Shown: in pieces, positions 27,742 to 37,213 of the stretch
How positions within the stretch are numbered: the stretch's first letter is position 1
How the letters are laid out: each line of letters starts with the position of its first letter
Assembly: GCA_023268715.1 (NCBI GenBank)
Contig: JALRLV010000003.1
Coordinates: forward strand, 62,321-126,320
DNA length: 64,000 nt
Direction: 5' to 3'
Source of the DNA: Candidatus Thalassarchaeaceae archaeon
Lineage (GTDB): Archaea; Thermoplasmatota; Poseidoniia; Poseidoniales; Thalassarchaeaceae
Notes under the pieces: generated by a model
Told to the model about the DNA's origin: nothing
Seen by the model: the letters and a program-made list of their open reading frames with translations, nothing else
Databases searched by the model: none
Position numbers and translations under genes: made by a program

Positions 27742-28896
27742 TTACCAGGCATCAGATCGTGAAAAGTGACTCATTACAGTGGTGCTTGAACCACACTCCC
27801 TACAAGATATTCTTGCTGGTATTATTGTATTGCATTCCGTGCAAGCCGTACCCGGAGCACCATTTCCATCACAATTCGAACACGGCACCTGAATACTACC
27901 ATCCTGATTTCTGATAGCAACGGAATCGGCACTACAAATTGGACAAGATCCTTGGCTCCGGCTTGCCTTCTTAGGAACAAATTCGCCCGCAACTTCCCTT
28001 GCTCGAACGGATTGAATACGATCTCCTGCTGCGCCTAACATAAATTGTGGATACCACAATACATGGACGAGCAAAGCCATAGAAATAATTCCAAACAACG
28101 CATAAATTACCACATACAGAGTCATATCATTTTCAATTGGTGGACGAGGAGAAACCGCATGAGCTCCAGCCCAAGATGAAATATTCAGGAATATCATCCA
28201 TGTTGCCAAATTCAAGCTCCATGCTTTCAGACTATGATCTCTCCATGCCTTCTGAACCACCCTCGGGTCAGGATGCGTATGCCGCTCTTCGACATGTATA
28301 TCTCTAGTTTCGATTACTGCTCTGTGTACAACAATTACCGCAAGGAAAATTAGAACTAGATTTCCTATAGCAAAACCTGCCCAATTTCCGGCACTTGTGC
28401 CGAATGGGAAGTCAGTGGCTGATGAATGGCTGACCACAAATCCAAGTTGGACTGCTAATGTTGCTATCATCAACCAGACAAGATTTTCTCTCATGAGTGG
28501 GAATCTTGTCCAAAGCAAAGCAAAGAAGCCAATCCAGGCAATTATTGAAAGTAAAGCCAACATAAGTGAGAAATCATTGACGTGTAGAAATCCTGCTTCA
28601 TCTCCGTAAAGACCCCATCTGTTGTAATCACCTCCAGATGCTATTTCGCCAATACCTAGATCCCAAGCGCCGAGGATTATTGATAGAGTGCCAATGCCAA
28701 TAACCATGGCTTCAGTAACTCCCCATTGTTGAAATATCATCTTTCCATGAAAGGTGTATTCTTGGATTAGTGAATCCAAAGGGGCTAATCTAGAATTACG
28801 TTCTTCTAACTTGAAAGGAAGTTCTACATCACTCAGTCGAACTTGGCTTGCATCAGCCAAATCCTCATCGATTGTATCGACCTCAACTTCCTCCAC
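27742..28896 (-). CDS. Six-helix membrane protein with C-terminal tandem zinc ribbons
   Basis: The protein has 384 residues. An acidic cytoplasmic N terminus is followed by about six hydrophobic helices (residues about 62-82, 108-132, 140-160, 170-194, 228-252, 262-286). The last 60 residues hold four C-x2-C pairs (C-P-I-C, C-S-N-C, C-T-E-C, C-R-E-C), making two zinc ribbons on the cytoplasmic side. I do not recognise the family. The GTG start at 28896 is not certain. It lies 25 bp upstream of the subtilase on the same strand. Confidence 0.75.
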   Translation of the reverse strand: MEEVEVDTIDEDLADASQVRLSDVELPFKLEERNSRLAPLDSLIQEYTFHGKMIFQQWGVTEAMVIGIGTLSIILGAWDLGIGEIASGGDYNRWGLYGDEAGFLHVNDFSLMLALLSIIAWIGFFALLWTRFPLMRENLVWLMIATLAVQLGFVVSHSSATDFPFGTSAGNWAGFAIGNLVLIFLAVIVVHRAVIETRDIHVEERHTHPDPRVVQKAWRDHSLKAWSLNLATWMIFLNISSWAGAHAVSPRPPIENDMTLYVVIYALFGIISMALLVHVLWYPQFMLGAAGDRIQSVRAREVAGEFVPKKASRSQGSCPICSADSVAIRNQDGSIQVPCSNCDGNGAPGTACTECNTIIPARISCRECGSSTTVMSHFSRSDAW

Positions 28897-28994
28897 GCAT
28901 CACACCGCGAAGAATCACCCATAAGAAATACACTTGAGTCTGGGATTGCTAAATGGCAATCTAAACCCTTTACAGAGGGGTTGAGTTTGAGTGG

Positions 28995-29077
28995 CGCCGA
29001 GAGGGAGATTTGAACTCCCGAGGGTAGAACCCACATGATTTCCAGTCATGCGCAATACCAGGCTATGCGACCTCGGC
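28995..29077 (-). tRNA. tRNA-Ser (anticodon GGA)
   Basis: The sequence forms a full cloverleaf with a long variable arm (type II). The acceptor stem GCCGAGG pairs with TCTCGGC, including one G-U pair. The anticodon stem CATGA/TCATG encloses CTGGAAA, with anticodon at 29041-29043. The T arm contains GTTCAAAT. The discriminator is G, and CCA is encoded just after it (28992-28994). Confidence 0.95.
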
Positions 29078-29203
29078 CTGTATCCTTCGAGATACGAACT
29101 TGACTTTAGTCTGACGCAGTATATCTTTGCAACCTTGATGGGTCTCAAATTGCCTACTCCATCCCGCAGTCGTTAAATCGGTTATCTCGGTGGCGCGCTC
29201 ACT

Positions 29204-29275
29204 GCCACTGTGGCTTAGGGGTATAGCGTCGCCTTGGTAAGGCGAAGGTCGGGGGTTCAATTCCCCCCAGTGGCT
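29204..29275 (+). tRNA. tRNA-Thr (anticodon GGT)
   Basis: The acceptor GCCACTG pairs with CAGTGGC. The anticodon stem TCGCC/GGCGA encloses TTGGTAA, with anticodon at 29236-29238. The T loop is GTTCAATTC. The discriminator is T, followed by encoded CCA (29276-29278). Confidence 0.95.
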
Positions 29276-29306
29276 CCATTGTAGTTATTTTTCTCCAAAA
29301 TTAGTT

Positions 29307-29325
29307 ATTGCACAAATTGTGCAAT
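29307..29325. repeat. 19-bp palindrome after tRNA-Thr
   Basis: ATTGCACAA, a central A and TTGTGCAAT form a perfect inverted repeat followed by TTTT. It may terminate the tRNA transcript or be an operator for the surface-protein gene downstream. A second hairpin (29342-29358, 7-bp stem) follows before the TATA box. Confidence 0.5.
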
Positions 29326-29368
29326 TTTCCCTCCATTTCCTCCTGTTCGTAGAACAGGGACCGAGTTG

Positions 29369-29375
29369 TATATAA
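29369..29375 (+). promoter_or_regulatory. TATA box for the 2.3-kaa surface protein
   Basis: TATATAA is centred 26 bp before the ATG at 29398, the classic archaeal spacing. This predicts a leaderless mRNA from 29398 and argues against the earlier in-frame ATG at 29383. Confidence 0.6.
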
Positions 29376-29397
29376 TCTCAACATGCTTGTTAGGGCC

Positions 29398-32300
29398 ATG
29401 CCCGCCAGCCGCCGCAGACTAGCAACCGCCCTTGTTTTGTTAATGATATTCGCTCCATTAGCCAGTGCAGGAGTTACAAATTGGACTATTACCACGCCAA
29501 TTAATCCTGATGATGATGGGGTAACCACGAATGCCTTCAGCGTTCCAAGTAACGAAACTATTGTTGATGGCTGGATTTCAGTAAATAGCAATCCAATGGC
29601 TTCGTCTAACCTTGACTCGATTTCAATAAGCGGTGATGATTTCGACAACGGGACGTATGACGGGGCGACTGGTTCAGTGTTGGACGACAACTTGACAATG
29701 TATGACGACGGAAGTACATCGTCCGTGTGGAACTTTGATGATAATGGCAATTTCACAATTGCAATGGCGGATGATTATCACTCAGGTCCAGGTGAACATC
29801 TTTGGCAAGTAGAAAACCCAATCGCACCTTCGACTGAATGTGGGGATTTACTTCTTTACAATCTATCTTCGGGTTTCGATCTAGACTTTGACCTCACCCT
29901 AGATGATGATGAAATCACTTCCACAGAAAACCTATGCCAGACAAATATGACAATCGAAAATGGAACAGGACAACCTCCAGCTGGAGACGTTAATGGTACC
30001 GTCCAAAATAGTACTGTAACTGTTATGGATTATACACTCACAACTGGGGACTCAAATTGTCCCTATGGAGGGACACATATTATTTGGGGGAACGATTTTT
30101 CAATTTATTACGATAAAAATACCTCTCTAAATGCTTCTGAAATCGAAGGAGAATTCTATTTCTGTAACGGACAAGAAGTTTGGTTTGCTTCCTTGCTTGA
30201 TTTAGGCGGAACCATTGTCGGTGATCAACAACAATTAGCTCATGGTGTTGTTCCATCTGCTCCCTCCGAAGGAGAAGTAGTAGTAGGTACTTTACCAGGT
30301 CAAGCATTAGACCCTGGCACAGATGCTTGGTTACTTTTACCATCCTCTGACATTCCCGCAAACCCAGATACTCACGTGAATTACTCGTTTTCTTTTGACC
30401 ACTGGTATGACGTAGAATCTGGTGACGGCCTTTGGGTTGAACATAGATTGAGAAATGGCTCAGCAGGCTGGGGTGGTTGGACATGGACTGATTTAGAGTC
30501 AGGATACACTCATTCAATTTCGATGGGTGACCTTGATGTATCCGGCACACCCTCTTCAAGCACAATTCCAGTTTTCGGCGGCGATGCGGTTAGTGGTTGG
30601 GTTTCCTCATTCACAAATTTATCAAACATCTCTGACATTACTACCTTTACCGAAATTCAATTCAGATTTAGGGTAGTAACTGCATTAACTTCAACCGGCT
30701 CAGCGGGCTGGTTCCTTGATAACATAAATTATCACAATGATGGTGATAATAGCGGGGCGTGGCATCACGGGTGTGATGTGAATGGATACGCTGCATACAT
30801 GTACACAGGTTACTGTTACTACGGGCACAACAAATTGGGTTATCTCACATACTCTGGCTTAGATTTGACAGGCGCTACAGACATTGAATTCGATCTTCAT
30901 TGGGATTTAGAAGGTTCGGGCTGGGATAATGCCTGCATAGAACTTTCAAACAATAATGGCGGCAACTGGATTGACATTACTTCGACAAGTAGCAGTACTA
31001 CGACTCAATGTCGATCTAGATCAGGAGCCATCCCAGGTTATGGATACTCAGACATGGATGGTAACAGTTACGGAGATGACAGTGGTGGGCTTGTTACCAT
31101 TAAGCCAGACGTGCCAACTGCTTACCAAGTTGCTAACATAACTATTCGATTTGTAGTCCAGACAGACAGTAGTGTAGGATATGGCTCTCCAGGAGGTACT
31201 TCGGACCCAGATGGTAGAGAGGGTCTGACAGTCTTCGGTTTTAGACCGGTCGACTCAACTGGAGCAACTCTATACAGCGTTTATTTGGATGCAACCACTC
31301 CAACTACACCAACTGGAAATGAGTGGAGGTTCCTTACTCTAAATTCGGGTTTCATAGACAATCAGCATGGCTTTGAGGACTCAGCTGTTACAGAGCCTGA
31401 ATCTGACGATATGGATGGTTTTACCAGAACAAGCACCAACACTTGTTCAAACTCACCAACATGCGGCTGGGATTTGACTCCGATAATCTCGGATGATTTT
31501 GGTCCTAGTGAAGCTGCTTCCTTCCCTTATCTATATGCCATTGGAGCTGGAGGTTCATTCCAAGGTGGTGTGCAAGAGGCAAGCCTAATCACCCCTAATA
31601 TTTCAGTACCTGAATCGGGAATATCTTTCTTCACATTCGAGATGTGGATGTGCTGGTCATACAGCAACTGGCAAGGTAACATGCACGGTGGAGCTTTGAT
31701 GGTTCAGGTTGATGGAGGGGCTTGGGAACTTGTGAATCCGGGATGGTACTCAGAAACTATGTCGAGTTACTCTTCATTCTCTTACATCCAAACTAATCTT
31801 GACGGTATGCCAATTTGGACTGATGAGAGTTGTGGCGATACTGACTTCACCTCATATGAGGTGTCGATGGCTGAATGGGCAGGTAGTGATGTAAAATTCA
31901 AATTCATAGCCGCGGATAAGTACGGCTACGGATACTCTGGCCAACAAGGATGGTTCATCGACAACGTTGGAGTTAGGCAGGGGCATTTCAGTAGCCCTGG
32001 TGATTGGATGAGTCAACCAATTGAATTGAATGGTTTAGATTCTTTCAACTTGGGTATAGTTGAAATTGAGGGTAAAATAGATGAAAATTCGACAGTGACC
32101 GGTTCGATTATTGATGCTGTTACCGAAGAGCCAATAATCGGTTTTGAATCGCTTGATTTCCCTATTAATTTGGCAGGTCTAGATTCTGAAACCCACCCGA
32201 CTGTTAAGGTAAGATTAGAATTGTCTTCATCAAGTACTATTTCCACTCCAATCATCAGGCATGTCGAGGTTGGAGGCCCAAGGATTCTTTCCGCTGAATT

Positions 32301-35300
32301 ATTCGATTTCAACGGCTGGAATATTCCATCTGGAGTTGAGGTGATTGATGATTTGCTTAACGCAACAGCCGTTACGAGTACAATCACATCCGAGTACTTA
32401 GATTCGGTCAGGCCAATTAAGAGAATTAACTTCCTTGGAAATGCCTCAAACAATGTTCTTGTAGCGATTTTGGATGAAAATGGAAACGATATCGCGAATA
32501 ATACTCAGGGAGGTTATGTTTCCTTCACTAATCCTATCGACGGATATGGGATTCGAGTAACTCTGCCTCCGAATGGATTCATCGATGAGATGTGGATTAC
32601 ACCGGTTTATGCCGAGCCCGCGAGAGATGTTGCAATTGATGTTGCGGAAGACCAGACAGACGATTGGGATTTCCCATACTCCAATGGACGCGGGCATCTC
32701 GGCTGGCAGACTACAATGTTAGCGGAAGAAGCAAGTTCTAACCCCAATCAAATGGGATCCACTTCATTAGAATTATCACTCACTTCGGGAGTGCAGGAGA
32801 GTTTGACAATCCTAATTCCGGATGGCGCTATTGCCCATTCAGGACTGTTGGCTATCACATCTGATGCTGATGGCTTCGATAGTTCAATAAACATAGGAAT
32901 TAATGGATATCAAAAATATACATCTTCTTCAGATCAATATCTGACTTACTTCACATTCTCTCCAAATCAGGTTGCATCCATATCAGCCATGGGTAGTTCA
33001 TGGACCGATACGAATGCCAATTCGCGAGATTGGAAAGAAGTTGATGTTACATTGGAGAGTTCTACAACCCAAACAGTTACTCTATCTAGGTTAGCAATAT
33101 CTTACTCATTGTATGAGACAGTTTCAGATTTGACTAATTCTCTAGCAGCTTACCATACTACAGCTGCCGCGGATAACCCGGGTGCTGTGAATATTAACAT
33201 TCCAACAAATATCACCGCACCTGCTGGGCAGATATCGATTAATGGGCAGATAGAGCATGAATTAATGATTAAGAACAAGGATTTCAACGTACCACAAGTT
33301 TTCTATCCTGATGGTACGATGTATGAGATAGTGACAATTCACCGACATTTGTATGATAATTCTGAATTGCAAACCATACTATTGGACGGTCACGCATCGG
33401 ATGGAGAAACTGTTTCCTTTGAGGTGAGTAACTCTGACGATGATTCATGGGGAATGACTTCTGGTTCAGTTACATTCTCTCAGACATCTGGTTCTCAGTT
33501 GATGTCTCTCGATACATCTGCTAGTGAAGTATCGGTTGTTGATGGGGGAGATGGTTGGATGGAAGTTCAGGTAACTTGGAAATTTGATATTTCTTGGAAC
33601 TGGAATGATGTTGATCGAATCAATTGGATTGCCCAAGCATTAGACAGCGATGGAGCTTCTATATGGCCCGCTAATTCCGTAAGTGGTATTTTCGGAAATG
33701 CGGTAGAAAATGATTTACAAATTGATTCATTTGAAATTCGTGACCAGTTTGGACGTCTGGTGTCAAATCAGTTCTCGACCTTTTACCCCTTCCCAATTTT
33801 GGAGGGTAGTGACATTAACATCACAGGATCAGTCAGATTCCAGAATTCCTTGGATACCAGGCCAACTGCATCTGATTTCCAAGTTCGACTTAATCTATCG
33901 GGGTCCCTCTTCCTCTTGGATTCCTTTGACGATGGAGTGTTCTCTGGAACATTCAGCACTCCAATGGGACTATCCGAAATCTCAGCATCTCCTGAACTAT
34001 TTAGAATTGGCCCACTATCTGGTTCTATAGGCGGCGAAGACACATCTGGCCAACCACCGATTGTGGTTATGGTCAATGACTACACCCCTCCAACTGCAGG
34101 ACCGCTTCAGGTAATGACTCCGTCTGGTTTGCAAAATGCTAACGGTGCGGTCTGGGATCCGTCTCAATCACTCAGCCTGTATGTGACTGTAGAAGAGCCA
34201 GAGGCTAGAGGTGAAACACTAACCATGCATTACTGGAGAGCAGACATGGACGATCTAAACTCAAATGGTATTGCTGAAGTCGAAGAATATCTTTCTCAGG
34301 TTCAATTACTTTCCACTGGAATGACAGGAGAGCAACAAGTAAGTTTCGCAGGAATCGACGTTTCAGGACAATCTTTCAATGGTGAGGTTCACATCTATCT
34401 CGAAGGAACAGATTGGGCTGGCTTGACTTATCAAGAAGGAGGGACTGGCGGTGGACCAGGTGCGGACAACTCTTGGGCTAGTGTAATAGTAGCCACTGAT
34501 GAGCCGACTGAAATCGTGAACAATGGATTCAATCTAGACAGGAAAACCGGATATCTTTTGGCCGGTGTCCCTCATACTTTTACGATGCAAATAAGCGAAC
34601 CTAATGGTTTGCAAACCTTGGATAATATCACCATAATGCTATGCGGCGATCGCCTCGATGATAATCTAGGCGAAGTATCCTACAATCCCGGGACCGGTGA
34701 AATATGGACTGCAGACGACTCTATGGTGTCTCCACTTACAGTACAGACCACTCAAATCACCCAATCGGTAATAGAACTTGCAATGACATTCGAATTGTCT
34801 TGGGAATATCCATGGGAAGAAGGCCAATTTGGATGCAAGCCAAGTGTCAGTATTATTGACGATATTACAGAAGTCGCCTATCTGAATAACATTGGAGACT
34901 TAACTTGGGTACTGGATAACTCGCTCGTTGCCGTAGCTTCCGGTATGTCTGATTTGACACCACCTATAGTCGCCACAGACGATACTCACCTCTTCTTGAG
35001 ACAAGGTGATGAATTCGGAATGACCGGTGGTGTATTCTTTGCTGGTTCTGGAGAAATATTCACAGAAGTGCCAGATGACTTGCAAGTAGAGATGACTTTA
35101 ATTTACGGAACACAGGAACTCAGTTCGATTGCTGATGTTAATAATGATGGTCAGTGGTACGCTACTTTGACACTTCCAGGTATACCACCATACAATCCTA
35201 CAATGAATGTCACCACAACCGTGCTTAATGTGCCCGGAAGCGGAACTACATCGACAAATACTAACGGTCATATCACAGTAGACAGTAAATCGCCAACCGT

Positions 35301-36213
35301 CTTGTTTGACCAAATTAATTATCCGGATTCCTCGCTGACAGTGCTTGAATCTGATCTCCTTGAAGAAGTTCTAGTTTCGTTGATTATTGTGGATGAAATC
35401 GGTATGCCTGATTCTGATCTTGAAGTCGCATGGGTATACCTGAGAGATAACCAGATGGTTGCAGGAACAGAAGATACCGGAACTCTAGCCTTATTGCTAT
35501 CTGAAGAAGGAAGGGAAGTATTCCAAGGAAAGCTGGACCTTACACCAATGCTCGAGGGACATAAAATTCAAAATGGGGATAGGATATTATTCTGGGTGAC
35601 ATCAACCGATAAGTCAGGAAATGAAATCCAGGGCTTGGGTAGTCAACAATCTCCAAGAGCCGTTGCCCTGAGAGTTATGGAGTTCAATCCATCTCTTGAC
35701 AACGTTGTTGTTACTCCAAAAGACCCTCTCCAAGATACAACGGTTGTGATCGAAACATATTGGTCCAACAGTGGTAAGAGAGATGGAACAATAGAGATTA
35801 ACCTATACGAACTCACCGAAGATGGAAAGTGGGTGACTGAACAGGCGAGTGTAGACCTAGAATTGTCGGCGGAAACATCATCGGTATATGCTAAGTTTGA
35901 GTGGGTTGCAGGAGCTCCAGGACAACCTGTGTTGTACATCATTGTTGACGATGATTTTGACAACCCTGCACACCCAGTAAGTGGATTAGTTGTTCAAGCA
36001 CCAATCGTCGACGAAGGTGCCAGTGAAGATACAATGGTATACCTCATTATGGGAGGGGTTTTCCTTGTCGCAGTAGCAATGGTAGGATTCTTTGTTAGCA
36101 GGTCAAGAAGTGGTGATGACGAATACTATTACGACGATGAGGACTCATATTATGAGGAAGACTACGAAGAAGATGAGTATGAAGAAGATGAGTATGAAGA
36201 AGATGATAACTAA
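29398..36213 (+). CDS. Giant (about 2,270 residues) secreted surface protein with membrane anchor and acidic tyrosine-rich tail
   Basis: The start at 29398 gives a signal peptide M-P-A-S-R-R-R followed by a leucine-rich core and an A-S-A-G cleavage site. The outer part is all beta-like. Two lectin/MAM-like modules of the immune-inhibitor-A type recur, each ending in W-F-L-D-N-I or W-F-I-D-N-V (about 30708 and 31950). Ig-like repeats occupy the rest. A single membrane helix (about 36031-36095) precedes R-S-R-S and a cytoplasmic tail of D/E/Y residues encoded by a 15-bp tandem repeat. Cell-surface binding is likely; the target is unknown. Cysteines are unusually frequent in the first 800 residues, which suggests disulfides. 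Confidence 0.85.
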   Translation: MPASRRRLATALVLLMIFAPLASAGVTNWTITTPINPDDDGVTTNAFSVPSNETIVDGWISVNSNPMASSNLDSISISGDDFDNGTYDGATGSVLDDNLTMYDDGSTSSVWNFDDNGNFTIAMADDYHSGPGEHLWQVENPIAPSTECGDLLLYNLSSGFDLDFDLTLDDDEITSTENLCQTNMTIENGTGQPPAGDVNGTVQNSTVTVMDYTLTTGDSNCPYGGTHIIWGNDFSIYYDKNTSLNASEIEGEFYFCNGQEVWFASLLDLGGTIVGDQQQLAHGVVPSAPSEGEVVVGTLPGQALDPGTDAWLLLPSSDIPANPDTHVNYSFSFDHWYDVESGDGLWVEHRLRNGSAGWGGWTWTDLESGYTHSISMGDLDVSGTPSSSTIPVFGGDAVSGWVSSFTNLSNISDITTFTEIQFRFRVVTALTSTGSAGWFLDNINYHNDGDNSGAWHHGCDVNGYAAYMYTGYCYYGHNKLGYLTYSGLDLTGATDIEFDLHWDLEGSGWDNACIELSNNNGGNWIDITSTSSSTTTQCRSRSGAIPGYGYSDMDGNSYGDDSGGLVTIKPDVPTAYQVANITIRFVVQTDSSVGYGSPGGTSDPDGREGLTVFGFRPVDSTGATLYSVYLDATTPTTPTGNEWRFLTLNSGFIDNQHGFEDSAVTEPESDDMDGFTRTSTNTCSNSPTCGWDLTPIISDDFGPSEAASFPYLYAIGAGGSFQGGVQEASLITPNISVPESGISFFTFEMWMCWSYSNWQGNMHGGALMVQVDGGAWELVNPGWYSETMSSYSSFSYIQTNLDGMPIWTDESCGDTDFTSYEVSMAEWAGSDVKFKFIAADKYGYGYSGQQGWFIDNVGVRQGHFSSPGDWMSQPIELNGLDSFNLGIVEIEGKIDENSTVTGSIIDAVTEEPIIGFESLDFPINLAGLDSETHPTVKVRLELSSSSTISTPIIRHVEVGGPRILSAELFDFNGWNIPSGVEVIDDLLNATAVTSTITSEYLDSVRPIKRINFLGNASNNVLVAILDENGNDIANNTQGGYVSFTNPIDGYGIRVTLPPNGFIDEMWITPVYAEPARDVAIDVAEDQTDDWDFPYSNGRGHLGWQTTMLAEEASSNPNQMGSTSLELSLTSGVQESLTILIPDGAIAHSGLLAITSDADGFDSSINIGINGYQKYTSSSDQYLTYFTFSPNQVASISAMGSSWTDTNANSRDWKEVDVTLESSTTQTVTLSRLAISYSLYETVSDLTNSLAAYHTTAAADNPGAVNINIPTNITAPAGQISINGQIEHELMIKNKDFNVPQVFYPDGTMYEIVTIHRHLYDNSELQTILLDGHASDGETVSFEVSNSDDDSWGMTSGSVTFSQTSGSQLMSLDTSASEVSVVDGGDGWMEVQVTWKFDISWNWNDVDRINWIAQALDSDGASIWPANSVSGIFGNAVENDLQIDSFEIRDQFGRLVSNQFSTFYPFPILEGSDINITGSVRFQNSLDTRPTASDFQVRLNLSGSLFLLDSFDDGVFSGTFSTPMGLSEISASPELFRIGPLSGSIGGEDTSGQPPIVVMVNDYTPPTAGPLQVMTPSGLQNANGAVWDPSQSLSLYVTVEEPEARGETLTMHYWRADMDDLNSNGIAEVEEYLSQVQLLSTGMTGEQQVSFAGIDVSGQSFNGEVHIYLEGTDWAGLTYQEGGTGGGPGADNSWASVIVATDEPTEIVNNGFNLDRKTGYLLAGVPHTFTMQISEPNGLQTLDNITIMLCGDRLDDNLGEVSYNPGTGEIWTADDSMVSPLTVQTTQITQSVIELAMTFELSWEYPWEEGQFGCKPSVSIIDDITEVAYLNNIGDLTWVLDNSLVAVASGMSDLTPPIVATDDTHLFLRQGDEFGMTGGVFFAGSGEIFTEVPDDLQVEMTLIYGTQELSSIADVNNDGQWYATLTLPGIPPYNPTMNVTTTVLNVPGSGTTSTNTNGHITVDSKSPTVLFDQINYPDSSLTVLESDLLEEVLVSLIIVDEIGMPDSDLEVAWVYLRDNQMVAGTEDTGTLALLLSEEGREVFQGKLDLTPMLEGHKIQNGDRILFWVTSTDKSGNEIQGLGSQQSPRAVALRVMEFNPSLDNVVVTPKDPLQDTTVVIETYWSNSGKRDGTIEINLYELTEDGKWVTEQASVDLELSAETSSVYAKFEWVAGAPGQPVLYIIVDDDFDNPAHPVSGLVVQAPIVDEGASEDTMVYLIMGGVFLVAVAMVGFFVSRSRSGDDEYYYDDEDSYYEEDYEEDEYEEDEYEEDDN
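36166..36210 (+). repeat. 15-bp tandem repeat coding the acidic tail
   Basis: GAAGAAGATGAGTAT occurs twice exactly, and a third copy differs in its last bases. Each unit encodes E-E-D-E-Y. The repeat forms the end of the surface protein's cytoplasmic tail and could vary in copy number. Confidence 0.85.
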
Positions 36214-36348
36214 TGAATTCATGCGACACTCATAGATTCGAAATACGTCTGAACTATATGTGAAACCCAATTTAGTCCTTATGCTAACCTGTTGAGTTTA
36301 TAGACCCTAGAATTCCGAACTTTTGTTTGGGGAGATGAATTCTCCTCG

Positions 36349-36534
36349 ATGGGGGATGGGGATATGGACCAGCATAGCGATGAGGTTACTGTAGAAGAAT
36401 TGAGGGGCGAATTAGAGGATTTGAGGACACTAGTTCATACCCTTCTTACGATAATTATGGAGGAAGCGGATGGAGTTCAATCCGGCAATACTCCTCATAT
36501 TCCAAACCAACCAAAACGCGGATATTCGATGTGA
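36349..36534 (+). CDS. Small acidic helical protein, 61 residues
   Basis: A central amphipathic helix with heptad spacing (V-E-E-L-R-G-E-L-E-D-L-R-T-L-V-H-T-L-L) suggests a coiled coil or partner-binding peptide. There is no signal peptide or zinc site. An alternative ATG lies at 36364. A TTTATA element at 36298-36303 could drive it. It is probably real because it fills a promoter-to-convergent-gene gap, but the evidence is thin. Confidence 0.5.
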   Translation: MGDGDMDQHSDEVTVEELRGELEDLRTLVHTLLTIIMEEADGVQSGNTPHIPNQPKRGYSM

Positions 36535-36535
36535 A

Positions 36536-37189
36536 TCAGTATTCCACCGGTTCTGGATCTATTGATCTCCAAATGTACCAGACGCCCAGAGTGCGGTATG
36601 GTTTCCAATTTTCAGAAATATCATATAACTGAGGTTTTTCCAATGTTTTTCCCGAATTGTATAATTTTTCCATTCCTCTGATTAATCCAATATCATCAAT
36701 TGGGAAAACATCTTGACGTAACAAGGCAAAGATTAGCAGCATTTGAACTGTCCACCGTCCAACACCGCGTAATTTTACAAGTTCCTCGATTACTTCTTCG
36801 TCGCTCATTATATCCCAATCGATTTCACCAAATCCGTTTATCCAAGCCTCGGCAATTCCTACTATATATTCCACCTTTCTGTTTGACAGACCTACTTGCC
36901 TGAGTTCTTCGTGGGTTTTTGCAAGTATAGATTCTGGATTTACTTCGCCAACAAGGTCAAACAATCTAGACCAAACTGCAGAAGCTGCGATTACGGAAAT
37001 TTGTTGCCCAACGATTGATTTGATTAATGTCGCAAACAAATCTCCTCGGCTGCTTAACCGAGGCTCTTCAAATTCTTCGATTACACCATTTAGCAAAGTA
37101 TCTGAGGCCGAAATTGCTTGTTTTGCAGAATCCCACCATTCAGGTGTCGAACCCGCATCCACCACAAACTTCCTCAGGATATCATTCAT
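36536..37189 (-). CDS. HhH-GPD DNA glycosylase, AlkA/3-methyladenine type
   Basis: It removes alkylated bases in base-excision repair. From the ATG at 37189 it has 217 residues (a TTG at 37228 would add 13). The family signature is clear: I-V-G-Q-Q-I-S-V-I-A-A, the helix-hairpin-helix L-R-G-V-G-R-W-T-V-Q-M, and the catalytic Asp in V-F-P-I-D-D-I-G-L. The C terminus W-K-P-Y-R-T-L-G-V-W-Y-I-W-R fits AlkA, and there is no iron-sulfur cysteine loop. It is divergent from the next gene across 24 bp. Confidence 0.9.
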   Translation of the reverse strand: MNDILRKFVVDAGSTPEWWDSAKQAISASDTLLNGVIEEFEEPRLSSRGDLFATLIKSIVGQQISVIAASAVWSRLFDLVGEVNPESILAKTHEELRQVGLSNRKVEYIVGIAEAWINGFGEIDWDIMSDEEVIEELVKLRGVGRWTVQMLLIFALLRQDVFPIDDIGLIRGMEKLYNSGKTLEKPQLYDISENWKPYRTLGVWYIWRSIDPEPVEY

Positions 37190-37213
37190 TATGGCTTGAC
37201 CGGTCGGCAGGTC

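Noticed and set aside
37118-37213. Longer N terminus for the HTHD protein
   Set aside because: The extra residues are not signal-like, overlap the divergent glycosylase, and a hydrophobic helix starts right after the ATG at 37214.
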